Shown in pieces: positions 1 to 6,055 of a stretch of 6,551 nt of DNA (positions are counted from its first letter, which is position 1; each line of letters begins with the position of its first letter). The stretch is from JTS-AC122 sp050246015 (GTDB lineage Bacteria; Planctomycetota; Phycisphaerae; Phycisphaerales; UBA1924). Position numbers and translations under genes: made by a program. The notes under the pieces are model-generated. The model worked only from the letters and a program-made list of their open reading frames with translations. It was not told the DNA's origin and did not search any database. Where the stretch lies: NCBI GenBank assembly GCA_050246015.1, contig JBFWWU010000038.1, positions 1 to 6,551 on the forward strand, written 5' to 3'.

Positions 1-60
1 TAAAGTCCGCCCCTCCCAGCCCCCCCGCCCCCCCCACACCCCCCTCCCCCCCCTCACCCT
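1..60. other. C-rich, G-poor tract at window start
   Basis: By hand count, about 43 of these 60 bases are C and only 4 are G on the + strand, in C runs of up to about nine. The window opens with TAA, and the C-rich tract follows at once, much as another C-rich tract follows the TAA of the gene ending at 1594. It may therefore be the 3' trailer of an unseen + strand gene, possibly a Rho-loading (rut-like) region. The C bias is seen; the role is inferred. Confidence 0.3.
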
Positions 61-253
61 GTGAACCGCGGTACCGCCCCCCGCCGCGGAACTCGATGGT
101 CGTTGGGTATAGACTCGCCCGCGCGTCCGACGTGCGCTTGATCCACCGGCCCTGAAGGTCCATGCGCGTGCTCCTTCCGCCTGCCCGGCATGGTAGGGTG
201 CGCCGCCGCCGGCGGGGATCCGGTACACTCTACTCACTTCTAAGGAGAACGCC
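61..253 (+). other. Leader region of the DUF6786-like gene, no gene seen
   Basis: I find no credible coding sequence here. It holds two short perfect palindromes (68-77, centred on GGTACC, and 206-215, centred on CCGG) and two weak -10-like hexamers: TATAGA at 108-113 and TACACT at 224-229. Neither has a recognisable -35 box about 17 bases upstream, so I do not call a promoter. The promoter of the gene starting at 254 should lie somewhere in this stretch. Confidence 0.3.
242..247 (+). promoter_or_regulatory. Shine-Dalgarno site for the DUF6786-like gene
   Basis: AAGGAG stands 6 bases before the ATG at 254. It is the strongest ribosome-binding site in the window and fixes the start at 254 rather than at one of the many in-frame ATG codons at 281-317, where the only GGAGG sits too close to the next ATG to work. 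Confidence 0.75.
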
Positions 254-1594
254 ATGCTCGCCACGCTGATCGGTGGAATCATGGGGGGGGTGATGGGAGG
301 AATGATGGGGGGGGTGATGTGCCTCGCGACGACGGCCCCGGGCCCGAGGGTTCTTGACGCCCCCCCTGCCGACCCCCCCCCTGCCGTCGCCCCCCCTGCC
401 GTCGCCCCCCCTGCCGTCGCCCGGATCGCCGAGACGGAACGAACCTTCGGCCAGGACGCCGCGTTCCTCGCCAAGCATCAGCCCGGCACCATCGTGCTCG
501 CCTCCAAGGACGGCCTGGCGAAGATCGCCGTCGTGCCCGCGTACCAGGGCCGCGTGCTCACGTCCACCGCGGGGGGCGACCCCGGCACCAGTTTCGGCTT
601 CATCAAGTACGACCTCGTCGAGTCCGGCAGGTTCGTCGACAAGATCAATCCCTTCGGCGGCGAGGACCGCTTCTGGCTCGGGCCCGAGGGCGGCCAGTTC
701 GCGATCTTCTTCAGGAAGGGCCAGGAGTTCTCGCTGAAGGACTGGCAGACCCCGCCCGCCATCGACACCGAGGCGTACACCGTCGTCGCCCAGGATGATT
801 CGTCGGTCACCTTCGAGCACGCCGCCTCGTTCACGAACTACAGCGGGACCGCGCTGGACGTGAAGATCCACCGCGTGGTCAGGCTCCTGGGGCGCGGCGA
901 CGCGATGAAGGACCTCAAACTCCCCACCTCCGCCGAGGGGAAGACCGACTGGGTCGCCTACGAGTCCGTCAACACCATCACCAACACCGGCACGAACCCG
1001 TGGACCAAGGACACGGGGATGCTGAGCGTGTGGATCCTGGGGATGTTCAAGCCGTCCGCCGACGCGGTCGTCGCGATCCCCTTCCGGCCCGGCCCGGAGA
1101 GCACGCTCGGCCCGGTCGTGAACGACGCGTACTTCGGGAAGGTGCCCTCGGATCGGCTCAAGATCACCGACACCGCGCTGTTCTTCCGGGCCGACGGGCA
1201 GATGCGCACCAAGATCGGCGTCTCGCCGCGGCGCGCCCTGCCCACGATCGGCAGTTACGACCCCTCGCGGCGCGTCCTCACCCTCGTGACCTACACGCTC
1301 CCAGGCAACACCACCGACTACGTGAACAGCATGTGGGAGCACCAGAAGGACCCGTTCGGCGGCGACGCGGTCAACAGTTACAACGACGGCCCCAGCGAGC
1401 CCGGCGCCAAGCCCTTCGGCCCGTTCTACGAACTCGAGACCTCCAGCCCCGCCGCCGCCCTCGCTCCCGGCAAGTCCCTCACCCACACCCACCGCACCGT
1501 CCATATTCAGGGCAGCAAGGCCGACCTGGATCCGATCGCCCGCGCGGTGCTCGGCATCGGTCTTGATGAAATGACCAGGGCGTTTTCCAAGTAA
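254..1594 (+). CDS. DUF6786-like exported or membrane-tethered protein
   Basis: A 446-residue protein of unknown function. From about residue 64 to the end it matches my memory of DUF6786: a VVPAYQGRVLTST segment (93-105), the signature GGEDRFWLGPEGGQ (135-148), FTNYSG (193-198), and a C-terminal ELETSSPAAALAPG (393-406) followed by THTHRTVH (410-417). These resemble the sugar-mutarotase-like beta-sandwich superfamily, so carbohydrate binding is possible, but that is inference and no catalytic residue is assigned. Residues 1-26 form a hydrophobic glycine-zipper segment (GG every four residues) without a basic N-region. Cys23 follows GVM, which is not a standard lipobox, so it may be an uncleaved anchor or a divergent signal peptide. 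Residues 35-54 are an Ala/Pro linker from a 15-bp repeat. The start is set by AAGGAG at 242-247. A 133-base C-rich gap separates it from the next gene, so co-transcription is doubtful. Confidence 0.85.
   Translation: MLATLIGGIMGGVMGGMMGGVMCLATTAPGPRVLDAPPADPPPAVAPPAVAPPAVARIAETERTFGQDAAFLAKHQPGTIVLASKDGLAKIAVVPAYQGRVLTSTAGGDPGTSFGFIKYDLVESGRFVDKINPFGGEDRFWLGPEGGQFAIFFRKGQEFSLKDWQTPPAIDTEAYTVVAQDDSSVTFEHAASFTNYSGTALDVKIHRVVRLLGRGDAMKDLKLPTSAEGKTDWVAYESVNTITNTGTNPWTKDTGMLSVWILGMFKPSADAVVAIPFRPGPESTLGPVVNDAYFGKVPSDRLKITDTALFFRADGQMRTKIGVSPRRALPTIGSYDPSRRVLTLVTYTLPGNTTDYVNSMWEHQKDPFGGDAVNSYNDGPSEPGAKPFGPFYELETSSPAAALAPGKSLTHTHRTVHIQGSKADLDPIARAVLGIGLDEMTRAFSK
269..316 (+). repeat. 12-bp coding repeat with two G8 runs
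   Basis: Four 12-bp units encode I-G-G-I, M-G-G-V, M-G-G-M and M-G-G-V. Units two and four are identical and each carries a run of eight G (283-290 and 307-314). The repeat builds the hydrophobic GxxxG-type N-terminal segment of the DUF6786-like protein. Its G runs are also candidates for slippage or for a G-quadruplex in the mRNA just after the start codon. Confidence 0.85.
356..415 (+). repeat. 15-bp tandem repeat encoding an Ala/Pro linker
   Basis: Four head-to-tail 15-bp units (356-370, 371-385, 386-400, 401-415), the last two identical, encode D-A-P-P-A, D-P-P-P-A, V-A-P-P-A and V-A-P-P-A. Each contains a run of 7 to 9 C. The product is a flexible Ala/Pro spacer between the N-terminal hydrophobic segment and the folded domain. 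Because the unit is a multiple of three, gain or loss of a whole unit keeps the frame, whereas a slip within a C run does not. Confidence 0.9.
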
Positions 1595-1650
1595 CCCCCC
1601 CTCCCCTTCCCTCCCCTTCCCTCCCCTTCCCTGCCCTTCCCTGCCCTCCA
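1595..1650 (+). repeat. 10-bp C-rich tandem repeat; possible Rho-dependent terminator region
   Basis: Immediately after the stop codon at 1592-1594 come six C, then three exact copies of the decamer CTCCCCTTCC (1601-1630) and two variants (1631-1650). By hand count about 39 of 56 bases are C and only 2 are G. Unstructured C-rich, G-poor RNA of this kind is what Rho binds, so it could end transcription of the upstream gene before the rhomboid gene. The repeat is seen; the terminator role is inferred. Another C11 run lies at 1676-1686. Confidence 0.6.
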
Positions 1651-1716
1651 GGGTCAGACGCCGTCCGCACTCACGCCCCCCCCCCCAGCGGGCTTCCTCC
1701 ACAGACCAGTGTCCCC

Positions 1717-1720
1717 GGAG
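1717..1720 (+). promoter_or_regulatory. Shine-Dalgarno site for the rhomboid gene
   Basis: GGAG lies 7 bases before the ATG at 1728 and supports that start. The protein from this start begins with a short cytoplasmic stretch and the first membrane helix, as expected for a rhomboid. Confidence 0.55.
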
Positions 1721-1727
1721 TCGTGAC

Positions 1728-2408
1728 ATGCTGATTCCATATAGCGTCGATGTTCCGATGCGGCGCTATCCGCTTGCCAACTGGGCGCTGATCGCGCTCA
1801 CCGTGATCGTCGGCGGGATCTTCATCGTCGATCCCGAGCCGCTGGAGCCCTACCTCCTCCTCTGGCGCGGCGACGCCTTCGACCCCAATCAACTCCCCGG
1901 GCACCTGCTCGGGCACGCCGATTGGCCTCACCTCTTCGGCAACATGCTCTTCCTGTTTGTCTTTGGAAACGCCATCAACGCCCGCATCGGGCATCTCTAC
2001 TTTCTGCTGCTCTACGCGGTCTGCGGCATCATCGCGGGCCTGGTCTGGCTCGGGCTCGGGACCGGGCCAGCCAGCCTCGGGGCGTCCGGCGCCATCATGG
2101 GCCTCGTCGGGTGCTTCATCGTCCTGTACCCGCGCAACGACATCTCCGTCTTGTACTGGTTCTTCATCCGTTTCGCGGGCACGTTCGAGATCTCGGCGTA
2201 CTGGATCATCCTCATGTACGTCGCGTTCGACCTCTGGGGGCTGTTTGCCGGGAACGACCACGGCGTCAACTACCTGGCCCACGTCGCGGGATTCGTGACG
2301 GGCTTCGGGATCATGACGACGTTGTGCGCGACCAAGTTGATCCCGCCGGACCGGGCTGAACAGACACTCGTTGATCTGTGCATGCGTCGAAACTCCGCGC
2401 GGGCCTGA
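1728..2408 (+). CDS. Rhomboid family intramembrane serine protease
   Basis: A 226-residue polytopic membrane protease expected to cleave transmembrane substrates within the bilayer. The catalytic serine is S120 in GASG (118-121) and its partner is H185 in HVAGFVTG (185-192), an HxxGxxxG helix. The H-x4-H-x3-N motif is also present (H63, H68, N72), which supplies the oxyanion-side residues in GlpG-like enzymes, as is the WR pair of the L1 loop (W46-R47). Six membrane helices are suggested at roughly 17-34, 68-86, 90-110, 118-134, 156-174 and 183-203, the basic bacterial six-helix form with no added cytoplasmic domain. All key residues are intact, so it should be active. The substrate is unknown, and no neighbour is an obvious one: the secreted oxidase has no C-terminal membrane helix. 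It converges with the sigma factor gene, 27 bases apart. Confidence 0.95.
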   Translation: MLIPYSVDVPMRRYPLANWALIALTVIVGGIFIVDPEPLEPYLLLWRGDAFDPNQLPGHLLGHADWPHLFGNMLFLFVFGNAINARIGHLYFLLLYAVCGIIAGLVWLGLGTGPASLGASGAIMGLVGCFIVLYPRNDISVLYWFFIRFAGTFEISAYWIILMYVAFDLWGLFAGNDHGVNYLAHVAGFVTGFGIMTTLCATKLIPPDRAEQTLVDLCMRRNSARA

Positions 2409-2409
2409 C

Positions 2410-2435
2410 GCCGCGGTTGGGGGGGAGCCGGCGGC
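2410..2435. terminator. Possible hairpin between convergent genes
   Basis: The 27-base gap between the two convergent stop codons can form a GC-only stem: 2410-2416 against 2428-2435, seven pairs with one bulged G at 2430 and an 11-base G-rich loop. Neither strand has a T-run after it, so a standard intrinsic terminator is not shown. The placement suggests a shared bidirectional stop. Confidence 0.25.
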
Positions 2436-3170
2436 TCAGCGCGCTTGAAAATAGTCGCGCAGGGTCGCGAGTTCGTCGTCGATCTGCTCCGGATCGCTGA
2501 CCGTCTCCGCCACGACCTGCCGCAGCGTGCGCCGGAAGCGCCGCTTCACTGTTTGCAGCATGTTCGACACCTGCTCGGCGCTGGTCGCTCCGACGATGTC
2601 GGCCAGCGCGTCCATTGACATGGGCCGCACCTTGCGAGTGAGGGGCCCAAGCACGTTGATGCGGAACGCCGACCACTGCTGATCGAGCCCCTCCTGCCGA
2701 CACAAGGCTTCGACTCGCTCGATCGTCAGTGTCAGGATGGTCGCCGCCCATTGCCGGTCAAAGGCGTTGGAACCGGAATCCGCCGGATCGGACTCCGCGA
2801 CCGCCAGTTCGGCGCCGTCCGCCGCTCTGGGCTGGGCGTTGGGCGCGGACTTGCGCGAGCCGAGTTTTCGCCGATGATCAACGAGGTAGTTGCGCAGCGC
2901 GGTCTTGAGAAACGCCCGAAATCGCCCCCGGGTCGGATCGGCTTTTCCGATCAGATCTCGGCCAACCAAAACATCCGCCAGGAACTCCTGCGTCAGGTCC
3001 GCGGCGTCGTGCTGCGCGAACCCCTTTTTCCGGATAAACGCATACACCGGGCTCCAGTACGCCCGCAGCAGCACCTCAAGATCCGACTTATCGGCGCGCG
3101 CCCCGAGGACAAGCGCCCAGCTTGTCGTATGAAACCACGCGCCTGTCTCCTGAACTGGTAGAGAAGACAT
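2436..3170 (-). CDS. ECF-like sigma-70 family RNA polymerase sigma factor
   Basis: A 244-residue sigma factor of the two-domain (sigma2 plus sigma4) type. The sigma2 part covers about residues 14-102: a TSWALVL start (residues 16-22), LRAYWSPVYAFIRKKG (35-50), the helix AADLTQEFLADVL (56-68), and ADPTRGRFRAFLKTALRNYLVDHRRK (77-102), which corresponds to region 2.3/2.4 contacting the -10 element. A low-complexity linker of about 33 residues follows. Sigma4 spans about 140-222, with a helix-turn-helix around 186-218 and a basic recognition helix (VKRRFRRTLRQVV). The closing ETVSDPEQIDDEL (222-234) is the tail I know from planctomycete sigma factors often found beside Ser/Thr kinases. No kinase or anti-sigma gene lies in this window. 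The start has no clear Shine-Dalgarno site but fits the family's short N-terminus. It is divergent from the oxidase gene across 320 bases, so control of that gene is possible but unproven. Confidence 0.9.
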   Translation of the reverse strand: MSSLPVQETGAWFHTTSWALVLGARADKSDLEVLLRAYWSPVYAFIRKKGFAQHDAADLTQEFLADVLVGRDLIGKADPTRGRFRAFLKTALRNYLVDHRRKLGSRKSAPNAQPRAADGAELAVAESDPADSGSNAFDRQWAATILTLTIERVEALCRQEGLDQQWSAFRINVLGPLTRKVRPMSMDALADIVGATSAEQVSNMLQTVKRRFRRTLRQVVAETVSDPEQIDDELATLRDYFQAR

Positions 3171-3490
3171 AGGTACTCGCCGCCGCGTGACATCCCCATA
3201 GATCGGGTCCTGTCAGTCTATTCTGCTCGATTCCCCTCGTCTGTTCCAATCCGGCGCATCTTTTGAACACAGATTCACCCCCGCCGCTGCTATCGAATCG
3301 ACTTTGCCCGGGTTGCAACCGCTCCTGATGCGGGTATTGTTGATCCGATCGCGTCGGTCTGACGAATACAGATTGGGACGTTGCGTTCGCGAAGCATCGA
3401 GGGCTCTGGCGAATGTCTTGTATCCGTTCGGACTGATTCGACCTCGCACTCCATCGTCCACAGTGTGGTCACCGGCAAGCGGAGAGTTTC
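3171..3490. promoter_or_regulatory. Divergent intergenic region between sigma factor and oxidase genes
   Basis: These 320 bases hold no supported gene, and both flanking genes start outward, so both promoters should lie here. The best + strand candidate is TTGCAA (3313-3318), a 16-base spacer, then TATTGT (3335-3340), matching sigma-70 hexamers at four of six positions each. It would give a leader of about 145 bases. An 8-bp palindrome TTCGCGAA lies at 3386-3393 and a near-palindrome TCGAATCGA at 3293-3301. For the sigma gene I see GGAAC on the - strand near 3243-3247, which resembles an ECF -35 core, but no matching -10. Confidence 0.4.
3481..3486 (+). promoter_or_regulatory. Shine-Dalgarno site for the multicopper oxidase gene
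   Basis: GGAGAG ends four bases before the ATG at 3491; its GGAG core is six bases away. It supports this start, which also places a signal peptide exactly at the N-terminus. Confidence 0.6.
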
Positions 3491-6055
3491 ATGCGGAAGC
3501 CCATTCTCGTTTGTATCCTCGGCGTCATCGCCGGCGGTTTTCCTGTCGCCCTCGCGGACCAGGCGACGCTCCGCCCACTGAAAGACAACACGCTCTACCA
3601 GGACCCCGCCGGGACGCTGAGCAACGGGTTGGGCGAGACCATGTTCGCCGGCACCACGGCCCAGTCGCTGACCCGTCGCGCGGTGCTTTCGTTCGACCTC
3701 ACCGGGATCCCGCCCGGCTCATCTATTCAAAGCGTGTCGCTCACGATGAGCATGTCGCGGACCCGCGCGGGGACGCGCACCGTGACCCTCCACCGTCTGC
3801 TCGCTGACTGGGGCGAGGGCGATTCCTACGCCGGAATCCCCGGCGGAGCGGGCACGCCCTCTCAAACCGACGATGCGACCTGGATCCATCGCTTCTACCC
3901 CGATGTGCTCTGGAGCACCGCGGGCGGCCAGTTCAACGTCACCTCCAGCGCGTCCGCAGCGGTCGGCGGGATCGCTTCCTACTCCTGGTCCTCCACCCAG
4001 ATGGCAACCGACGTGCAGAACTGGGTGAACAACCCAGCCACCAACTTCGGCTGGCTGGTGCGCGGCGATGAGTCCACCGGCACCACCGCCAAATCATTCG
4101 ACACACGCAACCACCCGGACCTCACCAAGCGCCCCCGGCTCGTCGTCAACTTCACCGCGCCGGCGGGCTTTGGCGCCTGCTGCATGCCCGACGGGTCGTG
4201 CCGGGTTCAGGACGCCGCGGGGTGCGCTTCGCTCGGCGGGTCCTTCCAGGGCGCGGGCACCGCGTGCGGGCCCAGCAACCCCTGCCCCCAGCCCACGGGC
4301 GCGTGCTGTTTCCCCGACACTTCCTGCCTCCTGCTCACCGAGGCCGACTGCGCATCGCAAGGCGGCCATTTCAACGGCCCCAACGTCCCCTGCGGATCGG
4401 TCGTCTGCCCCCGAATCCTCGCCAAGTTTGTCGACCCCCTGCCGATCCCACCCATCGCCCAGCCGACCAGCGGAACAATCGGCGGCGAAGCAACCTACAC
4501 CGGCGTCATCTCCCAGTTTCAGCAGCAACTCCACCGCGATCTGCCCCCCACCACCGTCTGGGGCATCAATGGAACCTATCCCGGCCCGACCATCGAGGCC
4601 GCCAGCAACGTGCCCGTCACCATCACCTGGATCAACGACCTCCGCGATGATCAGGGCAATCTCCGAACGTCGCACTATTTCAACGTTGAACCGTGCATCC
4701 ACGGCCCGGATGTTCTCGGCACGGCTCCGCGGACCGTCATGCACCTCCACGGCGCCAACACCCCGCGCGAAAGCGACGGGCACCCGGACGACACGATCCT
4801 GCCCGGCCAGCAGGACACCGACGTTCACCCCAATACGCAACTCCCCGCGACGCTCTGGTATCACGACCACGCCCTGGGTCTCACCCGCCTCAATGTCTAC
4901 ATGGGCATCGCCGGGTTCTATCTGCTCCGTGATCCGTTTGAACAATCCCTCTCGCTCCCCTCCGGCGAATACGAGATTCCGCTCATCATCCAGGACAAGA
5001 CATTCAACAATGACGGGTCCCTCGCGTACAACGCCGGCTTTCAGGACAGTTTCTTCGGCAATACGATCCTCGTCAACGGCAAGGTCTGGCCGTACCTGAC
5101 CGTCAAACGCGGCAAGTACCGCTTCCGCATCGTCAACGGTTCGAACTCGCGCACCTACTCGCTGTCGCTTTCCAACGGGACCAGTTTCTACCAGATCGGG
5201 TCCGACGGCGGACTCCTCAACGCGCCGGTGCTCGTTTCCAACGTGCTCATCGCCCCGGCCGAGCGGGCCGACGTCATCATCGACTTTTCGGCATTCTCCG
5301 CCGGCACCGAAGTCATGCTGACCAACAGCGCGCCCATCAACTTCCCCGGCATCCCGGGCGAAGGCGTCATCCCCGAGGTCATGAACTTCGTCGTGCAGAG
5401 CCAGACCGGCTTTTCCGGCGCGATCCCCCAGTCCCTGCGCGTGGTGCCCCGAACCGCTGAAAACGAGGCCCGCGTCGTCCGCACGCTCAACTTCCAGCAG
5501 TCGCCGCACCCGTGCACCGGCAGTGCGTGGCTCATCAACGGGCTCCTCTGGGACGACATCGTCGAGACGCCCCGGATCAACACCTACGAAGTCTGGCGCT
5601 TCGTCAACCGTTCTCCCATCATGCACCCGATGCACATGCACCTCGTGCAGTTCCAGATCCTCGACCGCCAAGCCTTCGAACTCGTCAACAACCTCCCCGT
5701 CGGCGTCGGCCCGCGCATCACGCCCCTGGCCACCGAGCAGGGTTGGAAGGACACCGTTCAGACCTACCCGGGCGAGATCACCCGCGTCATCGCCCGCTTC
5801 TCCAACTACCCGGGCCTGTTCCCCTATCACTGTCACATCCTCGAGCACGAAGACCACGAGATGATGCGGCAGATGGCCGTGCTGCCCGCGTGCGTCTGCG
5901 ACTTCAACAACGACGCCATCCTCGACACGCGCGACTACTTCGCCTTCATCGCCTCGTTCTTCGCCGGCAGCGGGGACATCAACGGCGACAACGTCACCAC
6001 CAGCCAGGATTTCTTTGACTTCATCGGGTGCTTCTTCGCCGGGTGCCCCAACTAG
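3491..6055 (+). CDS. Secreted CotA-like multicopper oxidase with DNRLRE, Cys-rich repeat and GC-type dockerin modules
   Basis: An 854-residue extracytoplasmic oxidase that should take electrons from phenolic, bilirubin-like or metal substrates and reduce O2 to water. Order: Sec signal peptide with likely cleavage VALA|DQ after residue 22; DNRLRE-like beta domain (about 24-221); two Cys-rich repeats (228-306); CotA/bilirubin-oxidase-type catalytic region (about 311-800); dockerin-like module (801-852). All ligands are present: H418/H420 (HLHG), H458/H460 (YHDH), H712/H715/H717 (HPMHMH), H780-C781-H782, H786 and axial M791. The type 1 site is thus H712, C781, H786, M791. The second-shell acids matching CotA D116 and E498 are D429 and E787, while the two CotA lid-disulphide cysteines appear absent. 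CotA has about 513 residues, so the catalytic part here is near full length and the rest is added. There is no Met-rich copper-binding segment as in CueO and no twin-arginine motif. Its natural substrate cannot be read from the sequence. Confidence 0.95.
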   Translation: MRKPILVCILGVIAGGFPVALADQATLRPLKDNTLYQDPAGTLSNGLGETMFAGTTAQSLTRRAVLSFDLTGIPPGSSIQSVSLTMSMSRTRAGTRTVTLHRLLADWGEGDSYAGIPGGAGTPSQTDDATWIHRFYPDVLWSTAGGQFNVTSSASAAVGGIASYSWSSTQMATDVQNWVNNPATNFGWLVRGDESTGTTAKSFDTRNHPDLTKRPRLVVNFTAPAGFGACCMPDGSCRVQDAAGCASLGGSFQGAGTACGPSNPCPQPTGACCFPDTSCLLLTEADCASQGGHFNGPNVPCGSVVCPRILAKFVDPLPIPPIAQPTSGTIGGEATYTGVISQFQQQLHRDLPPTTVWGINGTYPGPTIEAASNVPVTITWINDLRDDQGNLRTSHYFNVEPCIHGPDVLGTAPRTVMHLHGANTPRESDGHPDDTILPGQQDTDVHPNTQLPATLWYHDHALGLTRLNVYMGIAGFYLLRDPFEQSLSLPSGEYEIPLIIQDKTFNNDGSLAYNAGFQDSFFGNTILVNGKVWPYLTVKRGKYRFRIVNGSNSRTYSLSLSNGTSFYQIGSDGGLLNAPVLVSNVLIAPAERADVIIDFSAFSAGTEVMLTNSAPINFPGIPGEGVIPEVMNFVVQSQTGFSGAIPQSLRVVPRTAENEARVVRTLNFQQSPHPCTGSAWLINGLLWDDIVETPRINTYEVWRFVNRSPIMHPMHMHLVQFQILDRQAFELVNNLPVGVGPRITPLATEQGWKDTVQTYPGEITRVIARFSNYPGLFPYHCHILEHEDHEMMRQMAVLPACVCDFNNDAILDTRDYFAFIASFFAGSGDINGDNVTTSQDFFDFIGCFFAGCPN
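4172..4408 (+). repeat. Two Cys-rich six-cysteine repeats inside the oxidase
   Basis: Two related protein repeats lie between the DNRLRE-like and catalytic domains. Repeat 1 has C230, C231, C237, C245, C259, C265; repeat 2 has C272, C273, C279, C287, C301, C306. The spacing is CC-x5-C-x7-C-x13-C-x4/5-C in both, opening with G-A-C-C-x-P-D and carrying a G-G-x-F after the fourth Cys. Such repeats are common in secreted planctomycete proteins; their function is not known to me. Three disulphides per unit are likely. Confidence 0.85.
5891..6052 (+). other. GC-type dockerin-like module at the oxidase C-terminus
   Basis: Residues 801-854 hold two EF-hand-like 12-residue calcium loops. The first is D804-x-N806-x-D808-x-I810 ending at D815; the second is D829-x-N831-x-D833-x-V835 ending at D840. 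Each is followed by a phenylalanine-rich helix. Cysteines at 801, 803, 847 and 852 flank the pair, and the chain ends GC plus two residues. This is the layout of the GC-type dockerin seen on many secreted planctomycete proteins. A cohesin-like or surface partner is presumed; none is encoded here. Confidence 0.8.

Noticed and set aside
1..3. TAA as the stop codon of an upstream gene
   Set aside because: No coding sequence before it is visible, so it cannot be called a feature; it is only noted with the C-rich tract that follows.
311..328. Lipobox around Cys23 of the DUF6786-like protein
   Set aside because: The residues before the cysteine are G-V-M, not the usual L/V/I-A/S/T-G/A pattern, and the leader has no basic residues.
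1601..1650. CRISPR array
   Set aside because: The repeats are 10 bases long and contiguous, with no spacers.
230..1729. A 499-codon open frame on the - strand
   Set aside because: It is the antisense shadow of the DUF6786-like gene: Gly/Arg/Glu/Val-rich with no recognisable domain, while the + strand frame has a strong ribosome site and family motifs.
1671..2282. A 203-codon open frame on the - strand
   Set aside because: It is antisense to the rhomboid gene, whose catalytic motifs are intact on the + strand.
1728..2408. Rhombosortase acting on the secreted oxidase
   Set aside because: The oxidase ends in a dockerin-like module with no C-terminal GlyGly motif, membrane helix or basic tail, so there is no substrate signature to pair with the rhomboid.
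2751..3161. A 136-codon + strand frame
   Set aside because: It is antisense to the sigma factor gene and carries no recognisable motif.
4094..5857. A 587-codon open frame on the - strand
   Set aside because: It lies fully antisense to the multicopper oxidase and has the low-complexity Asp/Gly/Val/Arg composition of GC-rich shadow frames.
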